Source of the DNA: Vitis vinifera
Taxonomy: Eukaryota; Streptophyta; Magnoliopsida; Vitales; Vitaceae
Assembly: GCF_030704535.1 (NCBI RefSeq)
Contig: NC_081807.1
Span: forward strand, 1,715,001 to 1,779,000
Length of the DNA stretch: 64,000 nt
Reading direction: 5' to 3'
Position 1 is the stretch's first letter. Every line of letters begins with the position of its first letter. The notes beneath the pieces are model-generated. The model saw nothing but the letters and a program-made list of their open reading frames with translations. It searched no databases and was not told the origin of the DNA. The position numbers and the translations under genes are program-made. Shown here in pieces: positions 35,102 to 47,553 of this stretch.

Positions 35102-37460
35102 GACATTGGAAAGGCAAAGGCATAGTAGTTGGGAACCAGCTCATAATTTATTTTGTGGTGGCTCTAAATATTTTAGAATTATTAACTTATAGTTGGGTGG
35201 GAAAATGTCACATCTTATTCGAATATTCTAAATATATAGTCTATTAATATTTGTATATCCCACTGTTGGTCGGATATTCCAAATTATGTGCCAAAATTCT
35301 CCATGTTCCAAAGTTTAAAAATCATCGTATGATGAACATAATTTCATTTGTTTGTATAGAGTTTTTTTTTTTTTTTTTTTTTTTTCAAAATTTTTTCAAT
35401 AATTTGAATTTTGGTATGCAAGTGAAAGTGTTAGATTTTGGAGTGGAGGATGGTAATCCTTGGGGTAAATTGAGTCATAGAAAGGTTGGAGGTGGTGGGG
35501 ATTAATAGGAGGAAATTAGTGGGGCGAAGGCTAGACCCTTACCATGAGGCTTGATAAATGGTGGCTAGAGGCTAGACCCACGTGATTTTCATTTAGTACT
35601 TTGATGGGTCACACACAATGTAACATTTCTTTAACCTAAAGAATGTCAAGTACCCATCAACAATTAAAGAGGAGTACCTCAATTAATATTACCTTGGTTT
35701 ATTGATTTAGAACTCTAGGATTTATCGAGCTCGCTCTTTTTTCTTCTTTTTTTTTGGAATTGTGAATATGATTGGTGTTGTGAGGTTCTTTGTAGGAAAA
35801 GTATGATATGAGGATTTACGGAATTAACTTTTTTTTTTATTATTATGAAAGGTAATTGATGGAGTTATGAACGGGAATGATGTTATGAGTTTTTTTGTAA
35901 GAAAAAATATTGTATATATGTATTAAGAAAAAAATAAAATAGAACATATAATAACATGATATGAACGTAAAATGATAAAACATAAACACAGAATGACAGA
36001 ATATCGAATAACAAAATATAGGAAAAATATTAAAGATCCATTTTGTCAATATTTTCATAAATTTAGAGTAATCAAATATTAATAATATTTAATTTTAAAT
36101 AAATCAGAGGAATCAAAATTCTTAATATTGGGGGTGGAGGTACTTTCTATTATTATTATTATTGTTATTATTTGTATTTATTTTTGTATCAATCCTACCA
36201 TAATAAGCATATCTAGAAATAACCAAAATTTATTATTAAAAATTGTCTTTTTTTTTTGTTCTTAAAATTATTTAGAAAAGATCCACAAATAGAACCTATT
36301 AAAAAAAAACCCACCTTGGAATTTTGCTTATAAAATGATGGCATTGAGCCACACAAAGGGAATAGTTTTTAATTATCAAGAAAGGCCCTAATAATGCAGA
36401 TTCTGATACTCATAGGCAAAGAAAGAGAAGTGGAGAGAAGGTTGGGCCTCTCTGTCTCTCACCTGCACTGCATCCCCCCCTTCTGCCATTTTCCAATTAC
36501 CAAATAAAAAATGGATGAGGACAATGCAATCAATGGAGACAGACTAAAAGACAATTCCTACTTGATTCTACCAAATAAAGAAGTCACTTTCCACACCCAT
36601 TTCCAAGCAACCACTCTCATTAATTAATTAATTAATTAATTAATTAATATATCTAAAAGAATGTTTTTTTTTATTATCTTGGTCTCAATTGTAATTAAGT
36701 GCCTTTTTAAACCCATTTCACTCTATATAATCATTTTATTTTTTGAAAATTTTAAAACAAATTATTGGTCTTGGGTTATTTTCCGATTGATTTGATGTGT
36801 GTTTAAAAATAATAGTAATTTACTAATTTTAAAAATTTTAAAAATATATTTGATTTTTTTTTTTTATAAAAATTATTTTTTAAAACAAATTTAAGGTGTT
36901 TTGAGTTGTTTTTAATAATATTATATATACATATATAATATTTTTACGAAAAATAAATTTAAAAAATTGTTTTTATATTTAAATTTTCAAACAAAATTAT
37001 ATTCCTAAGGAATATATATTTTTTAAAATATTTTAAAAAATATCATCAAACAAAACCCTAAATAAATATTTTTATTTAATATAAAAAAACATTTAAAAAT
37101 GATGAAAAAGAAGGTATTTTTCCATATTGGAAATATATATCACCAAAAAAGAAAAAAAACCCCATGATTTTCCTAGGTTAAAATAAAATACTATGGATTC
37201 AAATGGTGGATGAAATGCCAAAACAATGGACACAACATGATTGGAAATCAGAGAAAAAATATTTAAATAAAACAAGATAAAAAAAAAAAAAAAAAGTGAG
37301 AGAAAAAAAGACAAGAGGTAACCGTTGCAGGCGTGGGTTTGAGTTGGATGCCAGGCTGACCATTCCAACCCTACCAACACATCACTGGCAGTGCCCACTG
37401 CCCCCCTTCTCCATTTTATCATTAGCCATCACATGGTTTCGCTGTATCCATGGCCCCACC

Positions 37461-37480
37461 TCTCTCTCTCTCTCTCTCAG
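37461..37480. promoter_or_regulatory. CT microsatellite upstream of PIP2
   Basis: A (CT)n run of about 19 bases lies some 210 bases before the PIP2 start codon. CT/GA tracts are common in plant core promoters and leaders. No clear TATA box was found between it and the start codon. Confidence 0.4.
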
Positions 37481-37688
37481 TCTAAAGACTCTAAACCTAC
37501 TTTTTTTTTTTTTTTTTTTTTAAATTTCAAAACAGCCCTTGCTTATCCATAAATCTCCATGCCAGTCAGTCATCCTCTCTGTTCTTAAAAGGAGTCTTCG
37601 GGGGTTTGTGTGCATCAGTGAGTTAAGCTTTTTGAAGGAGAAGGGATAAGTGAGAAGAGAGAACAGAGAGAGAAGAGAGAGTGAGAAA

Positions 37689-38829
37689 ATGTCTAAGGAA
37701 GTGAGTGAAGAAGGGCAGAGCCATGGGAAGGACTATGTGGATCCACCACCTGCTCCACTGATTGACATAGCTGAGATCAAGCTTTGGTCTTTTTACAGAG
37801 CCGTGATAGCTGAGTTCATAGCAACCCTTCTTTTCCTCTACATCACTGTGGCCACGGTCATAGGCTACAAGAAGCAGTCTGATCCATGTGGTGGCGTGGG
37901 GCTTCTGGGTATTGCATGGGCTTTTGGTGGGATGATTTTCATTCTCGTCTACTGCACTGCCGGAATCTCTGGTAAAGAACTCTACAAAACCTCTTCAAAA
38001 CACTGTTAATGGTTTTTTCATGTGATTTTCTGATGGAGTTGTGGGTTTTTCTTGTACTAACAGGTGGGCACATCAACCCTGCTGTGACCTTCGGGTTGTT
38101 CTTGGCCAGGAAGGTGTCTCTTATCCGGGCTTTGGCCTACATGGTGGCTCAGTGTTTGGGAGCCATTTGCGGTGTTGGGTTGGTGAAAGCCTTCATGAAA
38201 TCCTTCTACAATTCACTTGGTGGTGGTGCCAACTCCGTCGCTGCCGGCTACAACAAAGGCACAGCTCTTGGTGCTGAAATCATTGGCACTTTCGTGCTCG
38301 TGTACACTGTTTTCTCAGCCACTGACCCCAAGAGAAGCGCCAGAGATTCCCACGTCCCTGTAATTAGTTAACCCACCTCAAAATTTCATCCTTTCATGGG
38401 TTTATCACCAATTTTTGTCTGTTTTTCACTATCTTTTTGGTGGGTTGTTTCAGGTTTTGGCTCCCCTGCCCATTGGGTTTGCTGTCTTCATGGTCCACCT
38501 TGCCACCATCCCCATAACCGGCACCGGCATCAACCCCGCCAGGAGCTTCGGCGCCGCCGTCATCTACAACAATGAAAAAGTTTGGGACGACCAGGTAAGA
38601 GAAATCAAATCCTTCAACCTTTCTAGCTTCCTCCTTCCAACAAACAAAAAAAACATCTACACTTATTTTAGATTTTCCTGACACTGAAACCATATATGTT
38701 CTCCAACAGTGGATCTTCTGGGTCGGACCATTTGTGGGAGCACTAGCTGCAGCAGCATACCACCAGTACATACTGAGAGCAGCTGCCATCAAAGCTTTGG
38801 GATCATTCCGCAGCAACCCCACCAACTAA
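37689..38829 (+). CDS. PIP2: Plasma-membrane aquaporin, PIP2 type
   Basis: Exons 37689-37971, 38064-38359, 38454-38594 and 38710-38829 give 279 residues. The four-exon pattern and length fit plant PIP2 proteins. The protein forms a tetrameric water channel in the plasma membrane. Both pore motifs are intact: GGHINPAV (NPA 99-101) and GINPARSFG (NPA 220-222). The short N-terminus ([20 protein letters not shown]) and the C-terminal [11 protein letters not shown] mark the PIP2 rather than PIP1 group. Known PIP2 gating residues can be seen: Ser113 in loop B (RKVSLIRA), His191 in loop D (RDSHVP), and C-terminal Ser272 and Ser275 in phosphorylation-site context. Six membrane spans are evident. It could be any of several grape PIP2 paralogues; the exact number cannot be fixed by eye. 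Confidence 0.95.
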
Positions 38830-39480
38830 AAACCCACAACACCCTCCCTCCACCATAAAACAAAAAAAATCCCATTTCTATTTGTTTGTTTGTGTGTACC
38901 AGAGATGATTATGATGATGATGTTGATGATGAGAGCCCCTCTCTTCTTTTTTTTGTTTTTCTTTTTTTTTTCTTTCTTTGTATCTTTTGTTCCATAATTT
39001 AATCCTTCTTTGTTAGCTTTGGGCTTTTGTGTATTATATTCTTATTTGCATTGGATATTAACCAATAGTGGTTTGTGTTCTTCTCTTGTTGTTCTTCTTC
39101 TTTCTCTGCTCCATCTTGAACCATTCCCATGGGGGGCATTTTCTGTGTGCGCTCTTCTTTTCTTCCTTTCAGGTCATATTGGGGGTAGGTTTAGTGAGGC
39201 ATTGTTACCCACATCCAGTAACATGGTGACACGTGTCACTGAGAGGAGATAGAAAAGGACCCAAGGTGTGTCCTCTAGGGCATTAGTTGTTCACAAGTGT
39301 CCCTTCATTTGGAGCTAAAGGCCAACAAATGGGGCTAAATGGGTGAAAAAGTGGGTAAAAAAGTAGGAGGGTTTCCAAGACCTGGCCAGCAGTGCAGTTT
39401 CCACGTGTCACCAGACCAGTGGGCAGTATGTAAAGTAGTCACATGGGTGTAGGTGATATGAGATGGCCCCACCCCGGCTC

Positions 39481-39722
39481 TTTAACCATCAAAAGACTCT
39501 GACCCAAGGCCAAAAATTTAAAGAAAATGAAAAAGGAGAAGGGGGGTTTGCTTTTCTTTTCCATTTTGAATATGACTTCAAGAATCATATTATAATTCCA
39601 CCCTCCTCTTTATCCATCAAAAGACTCTGACCCAAGGCCAAAAATTTAAAGAAAATGAAAAAGGAGAAGGGGGGTTTGCTTTTCTTTTCCATTTTGAATA
39701 TGAGAAGAATCATATTATAATT
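39481..39722. repeat. Tandem duplication of about 125 bases
   Basis: Two copies in direct order start TT(T)A(A/T)CCATCAAAAGACTC and run through GACCCAAGGCCAAAAATTTA and GAAGGGGGGTTTGC to ATCATATTATAATT. They differ by a few bases and a small indel near the end, so the event is recent. Confidence 0.9.
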
Positions 39723-40965
39723 GATATGGATGGGTCCTCCCTATTACCTTTCCTTGGGAAATTTTAATGGGTATTATTCTTTTTATTATTATTTTACATG
39801 GGATTCTCAAGTAATTTTTCTTTTTAAATCCAAAAGTTTGGTGTGGGGGGGGGGGGGGGGCGGGCACCAAGAACCTGAAAGACCCATTTCAACTCCCGTC
39901 CCGGCTATCTTTTTCAGGTTACCAACTCCCTTTGGCTAATTCTTTTCACTTAAAATTAAAAGCAAAGCCCAAGTAAAAACTAAAAACACAATGATAAAAG
40001 AAGATTTGGAGTGATAAAGAATGAGTTTTTGGAGATAGGGTTTGGAGACACTGATTGTGTTGGTACCAAGTTGAAGTCGTTATCATGGCGTGTCCACTAC
40101 CAAAATGAAAGATAATGTAAGATTTGTGTCCACTACCAAAATTATATATTATTACTATCACTGTCTTCTTAGAAAAATGGGTGGGGTGTTTAATAACTGG
40201 TGGGTTCAAATTCTCTTCCCCCTTATTTTGAGAATCCCTTTAAAGAAAAAAATTTTATACAAAGAAAGGTTACTTTTCTTTTTAACATGGGAACTCTTTT
40301 GGGTTTCTTATAAGCTAAGAGACTGATTTTTATTATATGTTTGGATAACATGACTTAAAGAGCTTTTAAGTAAATGTTATTTCTTTGGGAGCTATTTTCT
40401 ATTAAGCCTACAATGATTTTTGTTTTTCGATTAAATAGAAAAAATTAAAATATTTAATTTTTTTTAATTGAAAATAATACGTTGATATCAACTAATATTT
40501 AAATTAAACTTATTGATAACAAGTTTACTTTAATTCCTACATAATTTTTATATTAATTGATATCAATCTATTACTTTTAATTAAATAGAAAAAACTAAAA
40601 ACAAACACGGACTTTTTTCTAGAAGTTGAAACCAAAATCAATTCCTAATTTTATTAGAATTTATAAGCATTTTAAAAGTTTTACCAAAATTTCTACATAA
40701 TTTTTAGATTGGGTTTTTCTTTTTCATTTTTATAGGTGGAATCTCTTTTAACAATACTATCCAACCACATGGAACAAAAGCTTATTAACTTAAACAACTT
40801 TTAACGTTTTAGAACTCAATCCAAACGAAACCTTATGATATCAAATTATCACCCACAAACAAAAGGTTATCTTAGTAGAGTTTTATTAGAAGAAAAAAAA
40901 GAAGAAGAATTTTTAGAACTTAAACTCGTGTGAGAGACATTTTAGACCAGAGGAACTTAATTTTG

Positions 40966-41116
40966 GTCGTGGATGAAATCAGTATAAATGGAGTTAAAAC
41001 CCTAATTGGACCATGGTAACACATATACCCACAAATATTTTGGTCTTTAGTGGATGAAATCAGTAAATGGAGTTCAAGGGCCAATTGGACCATGCCAATA
41101 CATCTTACCCACAAAT
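40966..41116. repeat. Tandem duplication of about 75 bases
   Basis: Two diverged copies share GTGGATGAAATCAGTA(T)AAATGGAGTT, AATTGGACCATG and ACCCACAAATA. They lie downstream of the SYF2 stop codon. Confidence 0.8.
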
Positions 41117-41451
41117 AGTTTAACCCAAAGCAGACAAAATCTAATCATTGAGATTTAGTACTAATTCCACCATGTTCCTGTCTAAAATAATGCCTTTCTT
41201 CATCTTCTAGCAAATGGGATGAATGGAAGAGAATAGTTCAATTATTTAAAGCCCTAGTAGTAAAGCCAAAATATAAGTCAAAAGAAGATTATACACTGAA
41301 GAAATCTCTGTTACATCAAATCTATCCCATACATGTATACTCCAAAAAAGTACAGAAAGACCAGGGTGGAATATGCCATTGTTGGACAGATAACTTGTAC
41401 AATTAGAGACCAAAGAGTTTCACACATACTGCACTAAAATGAGCAAAGACC

Positions 41452-43772
41452 TTAGTCAGGAAGGGCAGTTCCTCTCTCAAGATTGTTTTTGATCTCCAGT
41501 GTATATTTACCAAATGCTCGCTCGATCTTCTTGTTGAAATGCTCGTTACGGTCATTGATGGAGTCGATGTCCTTCTCTTCATGGAACTTCCTCCTCCTGC
41601 TAAATGACTGGCGCTTCTCGTCCCGGTCCTTGAGTTCCTTAACCATCTTGTCAATCTTATCTTCTGAGCACTTTGGTGCCTGCACGGTACAAGAACGGGA
41701 AATCAATGGATTGAAGCCTTGAGTTTAAGCCAGATAAGCCAGGAAGCACCTCACTTTCTGAACAGAAACCATACCTTCCCATATTGAAGGCTTGAAGCTT
41801 CGCGATAGAATTCTGGGTCGGCTTCTTTCATCTTATTATATTCATCGATGTCAACCTCAATATTCTTTGTTCGCTTCTTGTATGCATTGTACAATGTTTT
41901 CTGATTGAAAACTATTCAGTTAAGATATGTCAGGATCCTCCTAAGATCAAAATCTATATGGGAATTCTAAACTCTCATGTTGCTCTTCAATTCAAACCAA
42001 TGCATATAATATTCAGATGCAAAAATAAAAACAAATAAATAACATAAAAAAGGAGTTTATCATGCTTTATTTTGGATTTTTAGAAAATAAGTTTTCATAG
42101 AACTAGCAATTTTCCAATGTCCCAAACACCAAGTAGAGCAAGCTTCCTCAAATCAGCTACTGGGTCTACATTCATCAGTGGGTAACATACTCAACTATTG
42201 AGAGTTGAAACAAATTATAGTGGTGCACACAAGAAAATAATCAGTTCTTAGGAAGTAGTCAACGATGGCTATCTATGCCAAACCATCTCGCCAGGATGTG
42301 ACTGGTAAAGAAACAAAAGCAGGAGTAAAACTTTGTGCTCTGGATTGCTAAGGGAGTGCTTTGATATGTTTATGTGTGCAGGTCTAAAACTCTCAAATTC
42401 TACTCTTATGGGCAAAATAACTACAAAGAGAAAACGTTCTTGCATCTTATACCATCACCAAGGATAAATATTCAAGTCTACATGGCTCACTGTATCTGTA
42501 ATAAAAGAAGCCTGGTATCTAAATGAAGTTCAGGAAGTTTTCAGGGGACATTAAAAAGACTTGGTTTTCGCAGATGCAAGTTGCTATGAGCTTAGATTTG
42601 TCTGTGCTAAATATATTATCTGATATGTTATTGCATGCATGAATACATTCATAATTACCACAAAGAGAAATGAAATGTATATGCACATGAACAAACTAGG
42701 CAATGAATAGACCAGATAAAAGCATTATTGTCATAAAGAAAGAAAAAAAAGGTTAACAGAGACATAAACATACCATCCCAACCAAATGGAGCAGGATCCT
42801 TTTCCCATTTCTTATATTTTGTCTCTGCCATTTCTTGTGTATCTAGCATATATGCCTTTTTCATATCCAGACCATTAACATCTAGAAGTTTGCCAATTTT
42901 TTTCTTCCTCTCCTCGATCCATTTTTGTTTAGAAATGCCCCTTGACTCTGGTGGAGCTTCCATTTTTTTCTTCTCAGCCACCATGGCTGTCTGATTGGCT
43001 TTTCTTGCCTCATTCTGCAAATACAGGAAATAAATTTTTGACATCCCAACACATTCACTTATGAAATTCAAAGCTCCTGATTTGAAGGTTCATGCAAACT
43101 TACCATCTTAAGTCTTAACTCAAACAACTTTTTCTGCCTCCCCGTGAGTTGTGTGAAGTCTACTTCCTCAATCTCCTCAACAGGTTGATCATTGTCGTCA
43201 TCAGACCGTTCTTCAGGATCCGTTCCTTCATCATGTGTATTTTTATCCTGATCAGGGACACCTGAAATGTATTGATCATTGCCGCCACCACTGCCACTAC
43301 CAGCTTCCATGACTTCTGAAATAGTAAAGGGCCCTTAAGCACTGACATCAAATTAAATGAAATAGGGAATGTATGCATTTACATAATTGTTAAAAGACAC
43401 ACAACAAACTTGCCCACCATTGGATTCAAGAAGACTTTGACTCTGCCCTAAGTTATACACTAACATAAAAATAAAAATCAAAAATCAAAAACCTCAAATT
43501 GTAGACCAAAAAAAAACTTAAGGTATAACTCCAGTGAATTGAAACGGGCAGGCATAAGCTGGGAGGTGGAACTATTAGTATATGAATTAAATGTAATCAA
43601 AATTGATTCAAATAAACCAAAGAATATCATAAGATAAAAGGAAAGTACCTGACTCCTTTTTATCCATCTGTGCCTTGGCTTCGGCAATTTTTCTAAAGCA
43701 ATATTCAACACACTCATGATAGGGATTAGATGCATTTATGCAATCTGGATGCACTCTTCTTTCTCCAGCCAT
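41452..43772 (-). CDS. SYF2: Pre-mRNA-splicing factor SYF2
   Basis: Coding exons 43649-43772, 43104-43315, 42774-43014, 41775-41911 and 41452-41679 give 313 residues. SYF2 is a small nuclear member of the Prp19/NineTeen complex of the activated spliceosome. The N-terminus has MAGERRVHPDCINASNPYH and a HEC...YCFRK pattern typical of plant members, then an acidic stretch (DEGTDPEERSDDDNDQPVEE). The conserved SYF2 domain follows: TQLTGRQKKLFELRLKM, KANQTAM, KKAYMLDTQEMAE, ALTERNATE Lys-rich helices, DPEFYREASSLQYGK and the C-terminal FNKKIERAFGKYTLEIKNNL. The chain is largely helical and charged. A non-coding first exon probably lies near 44624-44750 and splices (CTCAG|GTTCG) to 43803 just upstream of the ATG. 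A long 3.0-kb region between exons 3 and 4 is intron (41912-42773 is 862 bases). Confidence 0.9.
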
Positions 43773-44769
43773 CTTTTTGCTGAGTTCACTTTCTTGTATA
43801 CCACTGCAGAAAGTTCAAATGTGATCCATGCTCAGAATGTGTATCAACTAAACCCATCACCAATTCAGTAAACTTTCCCACTTGATTGCATCTTAGGCTC
43901 AAAAACCCTAGATTCATATTTTTCATTTTTCATTTTTGAATTGGAAATTCTACCATGAGGCTCCTGTTTTTGTTAAGATCTATAAAAATAATAATTATTT
44001 TAAATTTCTTAACATTAACCTACAAAATTACTCAACATAAAATGAAAATTATCCAATACCCACCCAATTGCATATGAAACTCAAAAGACCATATATTCAG
44101 GTTTTTCATTTTTCAATTCATGGATTGAAAATTCCAACAAGTGGCTCTAATTTTCGGTTTTGACTATGATAAAAAGACGGATATATTCCAATTTTTCTTA
44201 CAGAACCCACCAATATCCATAAAAAAAAACTGAAAATAAAGTGAAATCCAATAATTAAGCAAAAATCTCCCAGAATTTAAACCTCTCCCTTAATAACCCA
44301 TCAAGGTTTAGCAGAGACCAGGTATTCACAATCTCAGAAACCCCATCAACACACTTCTGTAATGCTTAAGCAACTGAGTGTATCATTTTACAATTTTTTT
44401 CAGCGACCCAAGCAAAATAGAAATAAAAGGTTTTCACTTTCCGTCTTATTTCCTTTTCCCTTAGCTTTCTCAGCAACCAAACGAATGAAAACCAAAAAAA
44501 AATTAAAGAATAAAAAAAACGGGGAATACGAAACAATCATAGATGAAAAACTTCAGAAAAAACACAAAACAAATATTGGAAAATTGTAAAAGAGAATGAA
44601 AATCGACGTTGGGAGAGACGAACCTGAGAGAGGAATTGATTCGACTGTGGGTGATCTCGCTCCCTGAAGAATTCTAGAGTTTTGTTTTGGATATGGATTG
44701 ACTGATTGAGGAACGAGGTCGAACCGGATTAGGGTTCCGATTCCAGATTGAGATATTTTCAATCTGCTC

Positions 44770-44974
44770 CCTCAAAGTTTTGTAATTTCAATTCAGCCTC
44801 TTTTCGTTTTCAATTTTACCGGCATAGCCCTTGCGGCCCATAGGCCATAGGGTCCTGTTTCCATATGGGAAAGGGAAAAGTTGATATATTTTCTTTTCAC
44901 TATTTTTTTTTCAAATTTATTTAACATTTAAACGAAGAACAAAAAATATTAAAAGATTATTATTTATTAAATTG

Positions 44975-45012
<38 letters not shown>

Positions 45013-46100
45013 TTTAGTAGTGAAATATGAAAAAAAGGGAATTTATTTATTTATAATTATCTTTTTGAGAAATATTTTTATTTCAAAATCAAAATAAAAA
45101 TACATTTTTAAATTATAAAATTACTATTTTTTAAAATGATTATTAAATACTCAAAATATATTGTATAACTTTACAAGAAATAATACAAAATGCTTAACCT
45201 ATTTAATAACTTAAATTAAGTTATTAAGGATATTAAACATATTTGATAAAATAATTTAATATCATAATTTAAAATTAAAAATAACTTTAAGTATTAAGTT
45301 AAAATAGTTAACTTATTCTTAATCCATTTTTTAGGTTTTATTTGTTCATATTTAATAAAAACATATGTAATAACTATGACTCCAAATTCATGACTCATTT
45401 TTTCTGATAAATATTTTAAAGTTATCTTATAAATTCAAAATACTTTAAACATGAATGTTTAATAAATAAATTTATTATTTAAAATTAATAAAAAAATATT
45501 AATTAAAAATTTTAATCATAAATATTAGTTATAACTAATGGGTAAATATGTCAATTTAATTACTTAAAATTAATTTTAAATTAATTTTACCATTTATAAA
45601 TTAAAAAAGAAGTAATCATTTTTAAGTTTAAAAATTAAGAACAATTTAACTTAACTTAAGTAGTCAAGTAATAAGTATTAAATCTTACTAAACACCAACT
45701 AAATCGGAGAACATTTTTATTTGAAGTGTTTTTAGTTGAAATATTAAAATCAATAAAAATTTGAACCGCAATATTCTAAGATTATTCCATGCATTAAAAA
45801 ACAAAAACAAATTAAAAAATATGAATTTTAATTCCTTAATCCCTTGGCACAAATTCTAACAAATTTGGCCAATAAAATGAAATCTTAACCAAACCAACGA
45901 AGTATAGATGAAAGAAAAAGAACAATCACCGATGCTAATGTTGACAAGAATCATAAAATTTGCAGAACACATGAATGACAAGAACTTGTCCATTAATGGC
46001 TTCCAAACTGTTGCACTGCATCTTCAAATGAATCTTAATCCAGTTCTTTCCGACTTGAACCTACCAGACAAAGCTGCTTTACCCAGTATGAACAGATTCA
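44770..46100. other. AT-rich spacer, no gene
   Basis: Contains a TA microsatellite (44978-45009) and AT-rich DNA. A 76-residue frame at 45908-46138 has no recognisable domain and overlaps a coding-like stretch on the other strand, so it was not called. Confidence 0.5.
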
Positions 46101-46103
46101 ACC

Positions 46104-46320
46104 TCAAGCTTTGGCAACCTTCTTTTCTGAGATTCTAGCTCTTTTTCTGACTGAATCCACAGCTTGATCACACTTAACCTTGGTCACTTTAATGGCTTCT
46201 ACTGAGCTCTGGGTCTTCTGTGATTTCATTGAATACATAGCTTCGCTGGTTGGACTTGAATTTTGCAGATTCTAAATCATCAAGAAGAGCGAACAGTTTG
46301 GTGAATTGAGAGTTGGTCAG
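46104..46320 (-). other. Coding-like stretch past the membrane-protein stop
   Basis: Just beyond the stop at 46317, the minus strand keeps two overlapping open stretches with ordinary amino-acid composition. One starts LTNSQFTKLFALLDDLESAK. The other (46104-46238, Met start) reads MYSMKSQKTQSSVEAIKVTK and goes on with a Lys/Arg-rich end. They could be a further exon of the gene at 46317-47553, a decayed older C-terminus, or chance. No splice site joining them convincingly was found. Confidence 0.3.
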
Positions 46321-47553
46321 GTGCGCCTAGCAGTTCCAGCACCGATACGTGCTCTAGAGAATAAGCGCCATGGAAGACTGACTACCTTGAGAATGGAAGA
46401 GAGCAGATAGGAATCAGATGTTGTGGATTGAGCCTCTTCATGCTTGTCTTCTTCCGATTTGTGGGCATCATCTGAGATTGCAGTGGATGAAGAAGTATCA
46501 ATCCTTTCAGCCTCCACTTCTGGGATTGGTGTTGTACTGGCGTAGGAGGTAGAAGTGTCCTCTCCAATCAGCACATAGGAATCAGATGTCGCCTCTTTCT
46601 GCTCATCTTCTTCCAAATTGTGGGAATTATCCGAGCTTGCGGTGCTCAGAGACCCCATAACAGGAACAGCCCCCGCTTCTTTGATCGGTTTAACCAGCAC
46701 ATAGGAATCAGATGTTATAGATTGAACCTCTTCCTGCTCATCTTCCTCCAAATCTTTGGCATTATCTGAGCTTGCAATGCTCCAATTAACAGGAACCTCA
46801 GGTGAAGCATCAATTCTTTCAGCCTCCACTCCATCCTTTGGGGAGCCTGTAGTTGACATCTTTTCTGGACCCTTTTCCTTGAACACATACAGAACAGAGA
46901 AGATCAAGATAGGTATCAGATATAGGAAGCTGATAACACCAAAACAAAGAACGAAAAACTTAGGCAGAATAAGCACCATTGCTCCATTTTCAGATGTAGC
47001 CACCAATTGAAATGACTGGACTTCCACCTCATGGGAAGCTGCACAACCATGAATGGAGATATTATCAGGCAGTTTAGGGGGTGTAGGTTGACATTCATCG
47101 TCTCCCTTCTTTCTTTTCCTGCTCAATTTTCGGGGAGCATCAGCAACAGGGGAGCCTGCAGTTTCCAATTACTACACTCAGCTACTTACAATCAAAACAT
47201 ATGCAGAAATACACACACACAAACCTGATTCTTTAGTGTTCTTCCCTGCATCAGCTTTTATGATCCTTTTGAAATATTTTCTTTCTTTGGTCACCTGTTT
47301 GCTGAATTCACCTTCTTCCCTGCTCTTTCCATCATCTGAAAATAGATCTCCAATTTTAGAATTTCATCAACAACAAACTGAAGAGGTCCTTGGAAAAAGC
47401 TTTAATGGATAAAACTTCACAAAGAAGTTTCTAAATTTCTAAATCAAATTATATGCAATAGAAAAACAATTGAGTAACTGACTAAGGAGAATAACCTGAA
47501 TGTACAGCTGGGCAGGAATTTGATGACCTGCTTACCACTCTTCCACCAGCCAT
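46317..47553 (-). CDS. Unrecognised single-pass membrane protein with a triplicated acidic motif
   Basis: Exons 47496-47553, 47225-47335 and 46317-47155 join by GT/AG sites and give 335 residues. I do not recognise the family. The N-terminal third is basic (KRKKGDDE near 72-76). One or two membrane spans lie at about 115-147 (LILPKFFVLCFGVISFLYLI and on). After this come three diverged repeats, at about 182-211, 225-252 and 280-307. Each contains SS(D)(N/D)(A/S)(K/H), an EED(E/K)(Q/H) acidic core and ends TSDSY(V/L)L. A second phrase, VEAERID, occurs twice (about 166 and 270). The short first exon (MAGGRVVSRSS) and its upstream sequence resemble the start of SYF2 (MAGERRVHPDC) next door, so the promoter and first exon may derive from a SYF2 duplication. 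The exon structure needs transcript support. Confidence 0.6.

Larger units (their letters stand above)
29640..36350. other. Long intergenic region between HPR1 and PIP2, no gene
   Basis: About 6.7 kb of AT-rich DNA with many poly-T runs. I found no exon with family resemblance on either strand. It contains a TA microsatellite with a doubled flank (30170-30330), a Tourist-like element (31164-31489), a GC-richer island (34650-34900) and a 20-base tandem repeat (35062-35101). Confidence 0.6.
38890..41400. other. Spacer between PIP2 and SYF2 with short tandem duplications
   Basis: The first part is the PIP2 3' region (T-rich). The rest has no gene-like frame. It contains two tandem duplications, listed separately, and a G17-type homopolymer run at about 39844-39860. 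Confidence 0.55.

Noticed and set aside
37093-37422. 109-residue minus-strand frame upstream of PIP2
   Set aside because: Phe/Leu-rich translation of A-rich DNA with no recognisable motif; lies in the probable PIP2 promoter.
39844-39860. Long G homopolymer as a possible G-quadruplex
   Set aside because: A single G run, more likely a replication or sequencing slippage tract; no other G runs at the needed spacing.
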